Notes under the pieces: model-generated | Database searches by the model: none | What the model was told of the DNA's origin: nothing | What the model saw: the letters and a program-made list of their open reading frames with translations, nothing else | Made by a program: the position numbers and the translations under genes | In this document: piece by piece, positions 17,689 to 24,950 of the stretch | Numbering within the stretch: position 1 is the first letter of the stretch | How the letters are laid out: every line of letters starts with the position of its first letter | Origin: an uncultured Bacteroidales bacterium | GTDB lineage: Bacteria; Bacteroidota; Bacteroidia; Bacteroidales; UBA932 | DNA: 64,000 nucleotides | Reading direction: 5' to 3' | Assembly: GCA_905234795.1 (NCBI GenBank) | Contig: CAJOIQ010000001.1 | Span: 1 to 64,000, forward strand

Positions 17689-18951
17689 ATGAAACAGAAA
17701 ATCACCGCAAAAGTTTTGTTCCTGTCCATGGTGGCAGCCCTGGGCGGCATCCTCTTCGGATACGACACCGCCGTCATTTCCGGAACCACGGAAGTAGTGA
17801 AAACCCAGTTCGGCCTCTCTACCGGCCTGGAGGGCTGGTACGTGGGCTGCGCGCTCATCGGCTCCATCGTGGGTGTGTTGGTGGCCGGCATGCTGTCCGA
17901 CTTCCTGGGCCGCAAGAAGACCATGCTCATCGCGGCTTTCCTCTTCTCGGTATCGGCCATCGGCTGCGCGCTCAGCCAGGATTTCACCCAACTGGTCATC
18001 TACCGTATCGTGGGCGGATTCGGCATCGGCCTGGTATCCATCGTCTCTCCCGTCTATATTTCGGAAGTGTCTCCGGCCGAAGTCCGCGGCACCCTGGTAA
18101 GCCTGTACCAGCTGTTCATCACCATCGGCTTCCTGCTGGCCTACCTGGCCAATTTCCTCATCCTCAAGGGAACCTCCATGCCGGATTACTGGCGGCCGAT
18201 GCTGGGAGCCGAGGCTGTCCCCGACATCCTGTTCCTGGTGCTGGTCTTCTTCATTCCGGAGAGCCCGCGCTGGCTGGCCGTCCGCGGTGAGCGCAAGGAC
18301 AACAGCGAGGAATGGAAGGCCTTGCGCGAACCTGGTATCCTGAAGGCCGTCCTCATCGGCAGCGCCATCGCCATCCTGGGCCAGTTCATGGGCGTGAACG
18401 CCGTCCTTTACTACGGGCCCAAGATCTTTGCCGATGCAGGATTCGAAGATCCGCTCTTCTCCACCGTGCTGGTGGGCGTGGTGAATATGCTCACCACGGT
18501 CATCGCCCTCCTGATCATCGACAAGGTGGGCCGCAAGCAGCTGGTCTGGTGGGGCGTAGGCGGCATGATCTTCTGCCTGCTGATGATCGGCCTGTATTTC
18601 CTGCCCTTCACCAGCCTGCCCACCTGGTTCATGCTCACCTTCTTCCTGCTCTATGTGTTCTGCACGGCCATTTCCATCAGCGCAGTAGTGTTTGTGCTAC
18701 TCAGCGAGATGTATCCCAACCGGGTGCGCGGCCTGGCCATGTCCATCGCCGGATTCGCCCTGTGGGTGGGTACTTACCTCATCGGCCAGCTCACGCCCTG
18801 GATGCTGGAAAATCTCACGCCCGCCGGCACGTTCTTCCTGTTTGCCTTCATGTGCCTGCCTTACCTTTGGATTATGTACCGGCACGTCCCCAACACCACC
18901 GGCAAGTCACTGGAAGAGATTGAAGCCTACTGGAAAAATCCCCATAAATAA
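17689..18951 (+). CDS. MFS sugar porter (xylose/glucose:H+ symporter type)
   Basis: 420-aa, 12-helix inner-membrane transporter of the sugar porter family. Signatures: LGGILFGYDTAVISG in helix 1, DFLGRKKT between helices 2 and 3, PESPRWL after helix 6, GQFMGVNAVLYYGPKIF in helix 7, DKVGRKQ between 8 and 9 and PNRVRGLAMS near helix 10. It is about 60-70 residues shorter than typical XylE-like proteins because the intracellular helical domain after PESPRWL is reduced to about 25 residues (RGERKDNSEEWKALRE). It lies 10 nt after the GHL10 gene and would import the monosaccharide released by this locus. Confidence 0.9.
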   Translation: MKQKITAKVLFLSMVAALGGILFGYDTAVISGTTEVVKTQFGLSTGLEGWYVGCALIGSIVGVLVAGMLSDFLGRKKTMLIAAFLFSVSAIGCALSQDFTQLVIYRIVGGFGIGLVSIVSPVYISEVSPAEVRGTLVSLYQLFITIGFLLAYLANFLILKGTSMPDYWRPMLGAEAVPDILFLVLVFFIPESPRWLAVRGERKDNSEEWKALREPGILKAVLIGSAIAILGQFMGVNAVLYYGPKIFADAGFEDPLFSTVLVGVVNMLTTVIALLIIDKVGRKQLVWWGVGGMIFCLLMIGLYFLPFTSLPTWFMLTFFLLYVFCTAISISAVVFVLLSEMYPNRVRGLAMSIAGFALWVGTYLIGQLTPWMLENLTPAGTFFLFAFMCLPYLWIMYRHVPNTTGKSLEEIEAYWKNPHK

Positions 18952-18954
18952 GGA

Positions 18955-18985
18955 TTGCCCACGGCCAAAAACCGCCGTACCTTTG
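18955..18985 (+). promoter_or_regulatory. feoAB promoter
   Basis: TTG at 18955-18957 and TACCTTTG at 18978-18985, spaced by 20 nt, fit the Bacteroidetes -33/-7 promoter. The FeoAB ATG is 21 nt downstream. Confidence 0.7.
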
Positions 18986-19006
18986 CAGCGGTGAATTGAC
19001 TGAACT

Positions 19007-21400
19007 ATGATATTGGCAGATTTGGCCACCGGTGAGAAAGCGGTCATCGTGCGCGTGCACGGACACGGCAGTTTTCGCAAGCGGCTCATCGAGATGGGAT
19101 TTATCCAGGGAAAGGAAGTGAAAGTGGTGCTGAACGCCCCGCTCAAGGATCCCATTGAATACGAAATCATCGGCTACAAAGTTTCCCTGCGGCGGGAAGA
19201 AGCCCGGCAGATCGAGGTGGTTTCCGAAGAAGAAGCCCGCCAGGCCCTGCTGAGCGACGAACACCTGCAGGCCCTGCCCGGTGACATGGAAGAGGCCGAA
19301 AGGCTGAACCGGGCTTTGGCCCATGTGGCCGAAGAACGCCACCACAACATCCGCGTGGCCCTGGTGGGCAATCCCAACTGCGGAAAGACGTCCCTGTTCA
19401 ACATCGCTGCCGGCGCCCACGAGCACGTGGGCAACTACTCCGGCGTCACGGTGGACGCCAAGGAAGGCCACTTCCAGTTCAAGGGCTACGACATCACGCT
19501 GGTGGACCTCCCCGGCACCTATTCTTTATCGGCCTACTCCCCCGAGGAACTGTATGTGCGCAAGAATCTGCTGGAGACCATGCCGGACGTGGTGATCAAC
19601 GTGGTGGACGCCTCCAACATCGAGCGCAACCTGTACCTCACCACCCAGCTCATCGACATGAACCTGCGTGTGGTGATGGCCCTGAACATGTATGACGAAC
19701 TGCGCCACAAGGGGGACAAGCTGGACATCCGGCTGCTGGGCTGGCTGCTGGGCATGCCCGTGTGCCCCACGGTGAGCCGCAGCGGAGAGGGCATCCCCGA
19801 GCTGCTGGACACCGTGATAGCCATCTACGAGCAGGCCGATCCCCGGCTGGCCCGCCACATCCACATCAACCACGGGGCCGAGATTGAAGCCAGCATTAAA
19901 CACGTACAGCCGTATATCGCTTATAACGAAGAACTCAAGGCCCGGTATTCCACCCGTTACCTCACCATCAAGTACCTGGAGGGGGACAAGGATGTGGAGA
20001 GTCTCCTTGCCGGCATGCCCAACATCCAGGACATTGCCAATGCCCGTTCCGACGAACTCTCCCGCATCCGGGGGCTGATGGACTGCTCCCTGGAAAGCGC
20101 CATCGTGGATGCCAAATACGCTTTCATCCAGGGCGCCCTCACCGAGACTTATCAGCGGTATCAGGCCGAAAAGCCCCGCCGCACCCTCACCGATAAAATA
20201 GACGGCCTTGTCACCAACCAGTGGCTCGCGTTCCCCATCTTTATCTTGTTGTTATGGTTTATCTTCTGGGCAACCTTTACCATCGGCCAGTATCCGATGG
20301 ACTGGATTGAAGCGGGAGTACGGTGGTTTGGTGACAAAGTGGCCGCCTGGATGCCCGGCGGCTGGTTCAAGGACCTGGTGGTGGACGGCATTATCGCCGG
20401 CTGCGGTAGCGTGCTGGTGTTCCTTCCCAACATCCTCATCCTGTACTTCTTTATCTCCATCATGGAGGACAGCGGGTACATGGCCCGCGCCGCCTTCATC
20501 GTGGACAAGCTGATGCACAAGATAGGCCTGCACGGAAAGAGCTTCATCCCCATGGTGATGGGCTTTGGCTGCAACGTGCCCGCCATCATGGCCACGCGCT
20601 CAATCGAGAGCCGCAAGAGCCGGCTCATCACCATCGCCATCATTCCCTTCATGTCCTGCGCGGGACGCCTGCCCATCTTTGTGCTCTTTGCCGGGGCTTT
20701 CTTCCCGTCCAACCCCGCCACGGCCCTGCTGGGCATCTACATGCTGGGCATTGTACTGGCCATCCTGTCGGCACTGCTCATGGGCCGGTTTGTCAAGGAC
20801 GACGACCTGCCGTTTGTGATGGAGCTCCCGCCCTACCGCGTTCCTACGGCCAAGGCCATCGGCCGGCATACCTGGGAAAAAGGTAAGCAGTATCTGGAGA
20901 AAATGGCCACCACCATCCTCCTCTTCTCCGTGGCCATCTGGTTCCTGGGGTACTTCCCCCGTCACGATGGCGCCACCGCCGCATACCAGCAGGAGCATTC
21001 CTACATCGGCATGGTGGGAAAGGCCGTGGAGCCGGCCATGGAACCCCTGGGCTTCAACTGGAAGATGGATGTGGGCCTTCTCACCGGCATCGGCGCCAAG
21101 GAACTGGTCATCAGTTCCCTGGGGGTGATGTATGCGCAAGGCGAGGAAGCCGGTGCTTCGGCCGACGAAGGGGACACCGTCCTTCAGGCAGCCCTCAAGG
21201 CCTCCATTCCCACCGCCGCCGCCCTGGCCTATATGGTCTTTGTGCTGCTGTACTTCCCCTGCATCGCCACCTTCGTTGCCATCAAAAACGAAACAGGAGC
21301 ATGGCGATGGGCCATACTCCTGTGTCTGTACACCATTTTGGTGGCTTGGATCTGCGCCTTCGCCGCTTTCCGGCTGGGGCTGTTGATCTGGCCGGTTTAG
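19007..21400 (+). CDS. feoB: FeoA-FeoB fusion ferrous iron transporter
   Basis: 797-aa Fe(II) transporter. Residues 1-75 form a FeoA SH3-like domain (LIEMGFIQGKEVKVV), fused to FeoB as is common in Bacteroidetes. The GTPase domain follows with G1 GNPNCGKTS, a G2-region threonine in GVTVDAKEG, G3 DLPGTYSL and G4 NMYD. The membrane part has the two Gate/nucleoside-recognition segments (for example SIMEDSGYMARAAF and MGFGCNVPAIMATRSIESRKSR). It uses GTP to drive or gate ferrous iron uptake in an anaerobe. It has its own promoter and converges with the phosphopantetheinyl transferase gene, overlapping its stop by 4 nt. Confidence 0.96.
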   Translation: MILADLATGEKAVIVRVHGHGSFRKRLIEMGFIQGKEVKVVLNAPLKDPIEYEIIGYKVSLRREEARQIEVVSEEEARQALLSDEHLQALPGDMEEAERLNRALAHVAEERHHNIRVALVGNPNCGKTSLFNIAAGAHEHVGNYSGVTVDAKEGHFQFKGYDITLVDLPGTYSLSAYSPEELYVRKNLLETMPDVVINVVDASNIERNLYLTTQLIDMNLRVVMALNMYDELRHKGDKLDIRLLGWLLGMPVCPTVSRSGEGIPELLDTVIAIYEQADPRLARHIHINHGAEIEASIKHVQPYIAYNEELKARYSTRYLTIKYLEGDKDVESLLAGMPNIQDIANARSDELSRIRGLMDCSLESAIVDAKYAFIQGALTETYQRYQAEKPRRTLTDKIDGLVTNQWLAFPIFILLLWFIFWATFTIGQYPMDWIEAGVRWFGDKVAAWMPGGWFKDLVVDGIIAGCGSVLVFLPNILILYFFISIMEDSGYMARAAFIVDKLMHKIGLHGKSFIPMVMGFGCNVPAIMATRSIESRKSRLITIAIIPFMSCAGRLPIFVLFAGAFFPSNPATALLGIYMLGIVLAILSALLMGRFVKDDDLPFVMELPPYRVPTAKAIGRHTWEKGKQYLEKMATTILLFSVAIWFLGYFPRHDGATAAYQQEHSYIGMVGKAVEPAMEPLGFNWKMDVGLLTGIGAKELVISSLGVMYAQGEEAGASADEGDTVLQAALKASIPTAAALAYMVFVLLYFPCIATFVAIKNETGAWRWAILLCLYTILVAWICAFAAFRLGLLIWPV

Positions 21401-22035
21401 TCTCCTACCACCCACACCAGTACGTGGCGGTCGAAGGTCATGTATTCCAGGTCGAATTCTTCTTCGTCCTCGTTCTTGTCGATGAACGTGGCCTCAAGCT
21501 CTCCTTCCCCGCGGGGACGGAAACGCTCGATTTCGATTTGCTCGGCAAAGTCAACGTTGTAGCGGCTCAGAAGCTTGAAGATGGCTTCCTTGGCGCACCA
21601 GTAGATGGCCAGTTGCTCGTTTCTCTTCTCCTCCTCAAGGTCGTCGATCTCGTCCTCGGAGAGCGCTTTCTTCTCCACGGCGCTGAAGTCACGGTCCAGG
21701 GATTCGATATCGATGCCGCAATCTTCTTCGTCGTGCAGGATGACGGCTACGTATTTCTCGGTATGGGTAATGGAAATGTTTACCGGGTTGTTCTCCAGGT
21801 AGGGTTTGCCATTGTCGTGATGGCTCAGGTACACCTTTTCTTCAAAAAGTGCGTTCAGCAGGGCACGTACGGCCAGCCGCTGCTTGCGCAGGGATACGCT
21901 TTTGATGAACGAGATTTCCTCCATCTCGTCAGTGGGGGTGGAGGCAAGGGCGATGAGTTCTTCCTCGGTCTCCGTGATTTGCCACACGCCGATGGTGGCC
22001 TCGTTGTCTAATTTCTTCTTTAAATAAAGTCCCAT
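21397..22035 (-). CDS. 4'-phosphopantetheinyl transferase superfamily protein
   Basis: The ORF track begins at 22074; the ATG at 22035 (MGLYLKKKLDN) is the likelier start, giving 212 aa. It transfers the 4'-phosphopantetheine arm of CoA to a serine of acyl or peptidyl carrier proteins. The superfamily motifs are GIDIESLDRDF (Mg-binding Asp/Glu) and YWCAKEAIFKLL (the Lys/Glu active-site helix). The length is closer to Sfp-type than AcpS-type enzymes. It has a long 5' leader if transcribed from the promoter at 22209-22237, and that leader contains the rod-shaped RNA annotated separately. Confidence 0.85.
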   Translation of the reverse strand: MGLYLKKKLDNEATIGVWQITETEEELIALASTPTDEMEEISFIKSVSLRKQRLAVRALLNALFEEKVYLSHHDNGKPYLENNPVNISITHTEKYVAVILHDEEDCGIDIESLDRDFSAVEKKALSEDEIDDLEEEKRNEQLAIYWCAKEAIFKLLSRYNVDFAEQIEIERFRPRGEGELEATFIDKNEDEEEFDLEYMTFDRHVLVWVVGD

Positions 22036-22049
22036 TATATAGGTTTTTG

Positions 22050-22204
22050 AACGGCAACAGTGAAGCGCCCGCATGCCTTGAAGGCACCGGGTTCTCAGTT
22101 ATTAATAGGGTATAATCGCGACAGAGGGTCGTCTGAACCGACGCCCGTTAACTGATTGGATTTGACCTGACTGGGAGGCTCCATTTTGCTCGTTACAATT
22201 TTAC
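22050..22204 (-). ncRNA. Candidate 6S-like rod-shaped regulatory RNA
   Basis: The 155-nt intergenic block folds into one long imperfect hairpin. Its ends pair AACG-GCAA-UG-AGC (22050-22066) with the complementary stretch 22178-22194. The apical stem pairs CAGTTA (22096-22101) with TAACTG (22149-22154) and GGG 22108-22110 with CCC 22144-22146. An open central region lies between them. Within that region TGCCTTGAAGGCA forms a 5-bp hairpin which, read on the minus strand, is on the 3' side of the bubble, as in proteobacterial 6S RNA. A good minus-strand promoter (TTG-N18-TATCTTTG) predicts a start near 22204. Orientation and identity remain inferred; a + orientation is not excluded. Confidence 0.5.
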
Positions 22205-22208
22205 GGCA

Positions 22209-22237
22209 CAAAGATAATTCATTTTTTCCAATTGCAA
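22209..22237 (-). promoter_or_regulatory. Minus-strand promoter for the 6S-like RNA / phosphopantetheinyl transferase
   Basis: On the minus strand TTG (22235-22237) and TATCTTTG (22209-22216) are spaced by 18 nt, matching the Bacteroidetes consensus. The start site would be near 22204, about 170 nt before the transferase ATG. Confidence 0.65.
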
Positions 22238-22259
22238 CAAATCTTTGCGGGAAAATTCG

Positions 22260-22267
22260 TATCTTTG
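22260..22267 (+). promoter_or_regulatory. mdh -7 promoter box
   Basis: TATCTTTG, a perfect TAnnTTTG box 43 nt upstream of the malate dehydrogenase ATG. No clear TTG lies at ideal -33 spacing. Confidence 0.6.
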
Positions 22268-22310
22268 TAGTCCTGTTTGAAAAGACGCAACAATTTAATA
22301 CACACACAAC

Positions 22311-23297
22311 ATGAAATTCCTTACTGATGAAAAGCTCCTGATTGTGGGCGCTGCCGGTATGATTGGTTCCAACATGGTCCAGACCGCTGCCATGCTGGGT
22401 CTCACCCCTAACATTTGCCTGTATGATATCTTCGAGCCCGGCCTCAAGGGCGTGCTCGCCGAGATGGACCACTGCGCTTTCGAGGGTGTGAACCTCACCG
22501 CTACCATCGACCCCGCCGTCGCTTTCAAGGATGCCAAGTACATCATCTCCTCTGGCGGTGCACCCCGCAAGGAAGGCATGACCCGCGAGGATCTGCTCAA
22601 AGGCAACTGCCAGATTGCCGCCGAATTCGGTGACAACATCAAGAAGTACTGCCCCGACGCCAAGTTCGTGGTGGTCATCTTCAACCCGGCCGATGTGACG
22701 GCTCTCACCGCCCTCATCCATTCCGGTCTCAAGCCCAGCCAGCTCACTTCCCTGGCCGCTCTGGACAGCACCCGCCTGCAGGAAGCCCTGGCCCAGGAGT
22801 TCAACGTTCCCCAGTACAAGGTTACCGGTGCCCGCACCTATGGCGGTCACGGTGAGGCCATGGCCGTGTTCGCTTCCCATGTGAAAGTGGACGGCAAGCC
22901 CCTGTCCCAGCTGGGTCTGAGCGAAGAACGCTTCGCCGAGATCAAGCACAACACCATCCAGGGTGGTTCCAACATCATCAAACTGCGTGGCCGCAGCTCC
23001 TTCCAGAGCCCCGCTTACCAGGCCGTGAAGATGATCGAGGCCGCTATGGGCGGCGCCAAGTTTGAATGGCCTGCCGGCACCTATGTGAACAACGCCCAGT
23101 ACAAGAACGTGATGATGGCCATGCCCACCGTCATTGACGCTACCGGCTGCCACTTCACCAACCCGGAAGGCACCGCCGAAGAAATGGCTGCCCTCAATGC
23201 TTCCTATGAGCATCTGGTAAAGATGAGAGACGAGATTGTCTCCCTGGGTATCGTCCCCGCCGTTGCCGACTGGACCAAGGAGAACGCCAACCTTTAA
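22311..23297 (+). CDS. mdh: Malate dehydrogenase
   Basis: 328-aa NAD-dependent lactate/malate dehydrogenase-family enzyme that interconverts malate and oxaloacetate, a step of the reductive branch to succinate in anaerobic Bacteroidales. The N-terminal Rossmann motif is VGAAGMIGSNM. The substrate loop is present (SSGGAPRKEGMTR), followed by VVIFNPADV, LDSTRLQ and the catalytic His in ARTYGGHGEAM. It is a single-gene unit with its own promoter and terminator. The GC-rich, strongly biased codon use fits high expression. The family assignment is secure; malate rather than lactate specificity rests on resemblance to Bacteroidetes Mdh. Confidence 0.9.
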   Translation: MKFLTDEKLLIVGAAGMIGSNMVQTAAMLGLTPNICLYDIFEPGLKGVLAEMDHCAFEGVNLTATIDPAVAFKDAKYIISSGGAPRKEGMTREDLLKGNCQIAAEFGDNIKKYCPDAKFVVVIFNPADVTALTALIHSGLKPSQLTSLAALDSTRLQEALAQEFNVPQYKVTGARTYGGHGEAMAVFASHVKVDGKPLSQLGLSEERFAEIKHNTIQGGSNIIKLRGRSSFQSPAYQAVKMIEAAMGGAKFEWPAGTYVNNAQYKNVMMAMPTVIDATGCHFTNPEGTAEEMAALNASYEHLVKMRDEIVSLGIVPAVADWTKENANL

Positions 23298-23316
23298 ACG
23301 GTACTTCAAGGCACCC

Positions 23317-23352
23317 AAATCCCGGAGGCTGCAATAGCTTCCGGGATTTTTG
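23317..23352 (+). terminator. Rho-independent terminator after mdh
   Basis: Stem AATCCCGGAGGCT / AGCTTCCGGGATT (one G-T pair) with loop GCAAT, followed by TTTTTG. It overlaps the start of the promoter region for the next operon. Confidence 0.88.
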
Positions 23353-23354
23353 TT

Positions 23355-23362
23355 TATCTTTG
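23355..23362 (+). promoter_or_regulatory. -7 promoter box of the five-gene envelope operon
   Basis: TATCTTTG, 17 nt upstream of the ATG at 23380 and directly after the mdh terminator. Confidence 0.65.
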
Positions 23363-23379
23363 TGAAAAACTGACCACAT

Positions 23380-23946
23380 ATGGAAGATTTTGAACTCCAT
23401 CAGCAAATCCATCAGCAAATCAACCAGGAGTACATCTGGCGTGAGATGCAGGACAGCAAGCCTGTCAAGCGCGGCGGGAAGGGATGGATTGTCGTGCTGG
23501 CTTTCGCACTCATCTGCCTTGGACTGTTCTTCGGTCTCAGCGCCAATGCGCAGGATTTGCATTTTGCCGATCCCAATGTGGGCCGGAAAGCCCTCCAGGC
23601 CGGAGACCGCAACCAGGACGGTCGCCTCTCCCGGGAGGAAGCCGATTCCCTGGAAGTCCTCAACCTGGGATCGTACCGGATAGACCCCTTCGACGTGGTC
23701 TCCTACCAGGACCTATCCCAATTCCCTAACTTGAAAAAGGTGTTTTTGGGAGAGAGCGACGTGGAGGAGATTGACCTGTCCAAAAACACCAAACTGGAGG
23801 TAATCAGCATCCAGAGCCTCAAACTCAAACGCCTCACCATTGCCGTGGGCTGCACGCCCCGGATCTTTTTCCCTCCCCGCAGCGGAGAAGTGACCATCCG
23901 CCGCGTAGTGAACCCCGACGACCCCAACAGTATCTGGTTCCAATAA
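23380..23946 (+). CDS. Unrecognised single-pass membrane protein with EF-hand-like and leucine-rich segments
   Basis: 188 aa, first gene of a five-gene operon. Residues 1-35 are charged and probably cytoplasmic. One membrane helix follows (WIVVLAFALICLGLFFGL), then an exported domain. This domain opens with a dockerin/EF-hand-like loop DRNQDGRLSREEA (about 75-88), which could bind Ca2+. It continues with leucine-rich-type steps (LEVLNLGSY, FPNLKKVFLGES, VEEIDLSKNTKLEVISIQS). The pattern resembles short LRR surface proteins of Bacteroidetes, but I recognise no named family. The next gene starts 4 nt after the stop. Confidence 0.65.
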   Translation: MEDFELHQQIHQQINQEYIWREMQDSKPVKRGGKGWIVVLAFALICLGLFFGLSANAQDLHFADPNVGRKALQAGDRNQDGRLSREEADSLEVLNLGSYRIDPFDVVSYQDLSQFPNLKKVFLGESDVEEIDLSKNTKLEVISIQSLKLKRLTIAVGCTPRIFFPPRSGEVTIRRVVNPDDPNSIWFQ

Positions 23947-23950
23947 GCCT

Positions 23951-24430
23951 ATGAAACGCCTGCTATTACTTCTGGCCCTGGTCCTGTGCCTGCCGGCCGC
24001 CGCACAAATCTCCAAGGAGGAGGAAGACCTCATGCGTGCCTATGGCGCCACCGATGAATACATGGAGATGCAGCGAAAAATGGACGAAATCATCAAACAG
24101 GGAGAAAAATCCAGGCAGGACGACAAAAACGCCCGCACCATCATGCTGGTCCTTTCCCTGGCTGTAGCCGTGGTTCCGCTTTGGGCCATCGGCAAACGCA
24201 TTATCCAGCACCCGGAAGAACGCACGCCCCAGGGTGTTACCCTGGCCCTCCTGGTGTGCATCGCCGGCGGCGCCGTCCTGTTTGCCATCAACTTCGGGTG
24301 GATGTACCTGAGATATAAGGCAGGGGATGCGCTCAACTTCCCCCTGGCCCTTATTATCACCATCGGCATTGCCGTGGGAGCGTTTGTACTCCTCAACAAA
24401 AAAGACAAGAAAGATGAAAAGGATTCTTAG
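23951..24430 (+). CDS. Unrecognised small inner-membrane protein
   Basis: 159 aa: signal peptide ending PAAAQ, a charged helical stretch (EEEDLMRAYGATDEYMEMQRKMDEIIKQGEKS), then three predicted membrane helices (IMLVLSLAVAVVPLWAIG, TLALLVCIAGGAVLFAI and LALIITIGIAVGAFVLL) and a lysine/aspartate tail. I recognise no family. Second gene of the operon; its 3' end overlaps the next start by 17 nt. Confidence 0.6.
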   Translation: MKRLLLLLALVLCLPAAAQISKEEEDLMRAYGATDEYMEMQRKMDEIIKQGEKSRQDDKNARTIMLVLSLAVAVVPLWAIGKRIIQHPEERTPQGVTLALLVCIAGGAVLFAINFGWMYLRYKAGDALNFPLALIITIGIAVGAFVLLNKKDKKDEKDS

Positions 24431-24944
24431 CTTCCTGCTGCTCACCTTTGCCCTTTCCTGGGCCGCCGGCGCACAGCAGGTCAACGCCGAGCTGGGCTTA
24501 TACTTTCAGAACGGCAAATATGTCTGCGACCAAAACACGGTCAAGGACAACTTCATCGGCGCGTCCCTCCTGGTACAGTTCGAACCCTTTTACCCTGCTT
24601 CCATCTACCTGAGCACAGGACTGGAAGCGTCGCTGGGGCTTAGCAAGAACAACAACGTGCCGGACTACCGCATTGAGCTTCCGCTCAAACTTTCCTGGAT
24701 GTATGAGCCCTCGCCCAAATTTTCCGTGGGCCCGTATGCCGGGGTGTACGGCGTAGCCAATCTGATGGTAACGCCCGACGACAAAAGCATGTACAACACG
24801 CTCCAGGGCGGGTTCAGCGCGGGTCTCAGCATTCAGTTCGGCTCCCTGGACCTGTACGGCGGCTACTGGCGGGACTTCCTGCCCTTCCGCAAGAGCGGAA
24901 CCCCCTTCAGCGGCTTCCGTTTCACGCTGGGCAAATTCTTCTAG
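24414..24944 (+). CDS. Small outer-membrane beta-barrel-like protein
   Basis: The ATG at 24414 gives a proper signal peptide (MKRILSFLLLTFALSWAAGAQ), so I prefer it to the ORF-track start at 24327. The 176-aa product has alternating amphipathic strands (VNAELGLYFQNG, IYLSTGLEASLGL, FSVGPYAGVYGVANLM, GFSAGLSIQFGSLDLYGGYW) and ends with FRFTLGKFF. A terminal aromatic is the usual signal for barrel insertion. It looks like an eight-strand porin-family barrel. The start lies within the end of the preceding membrane-protein gene, so expression is probably coupled. Confidence 0.65.
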   Translation: MKRILSFLLLTFALSWAAGAQQVNAELGLYFQNGKYVCDQNTVKDNFIGASLLVQFEPFYPASIYLSTGLEASLGLSKNNNVPDYRIELPLKLSWMYEPSPKFSVGPYAGVYGVANLMVTPDDKSMYNTLQGGFSAGLSIQFGSLDLYGGYWRDFLPFRKSGTPFSGFRFTLGKFF

Positions 24945-24950
24945 ACTGCC

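Noticed and set aside
22021-22311. SAM, TPP or cobalamin riboswitch in the gap between the phosphopantetheinyl transferase and mdh
   Set aside because: None of the conserved core sequences of those riboswitches can be found. The dominant feature is a single end-to-end rod, which fits 6S RNA better.
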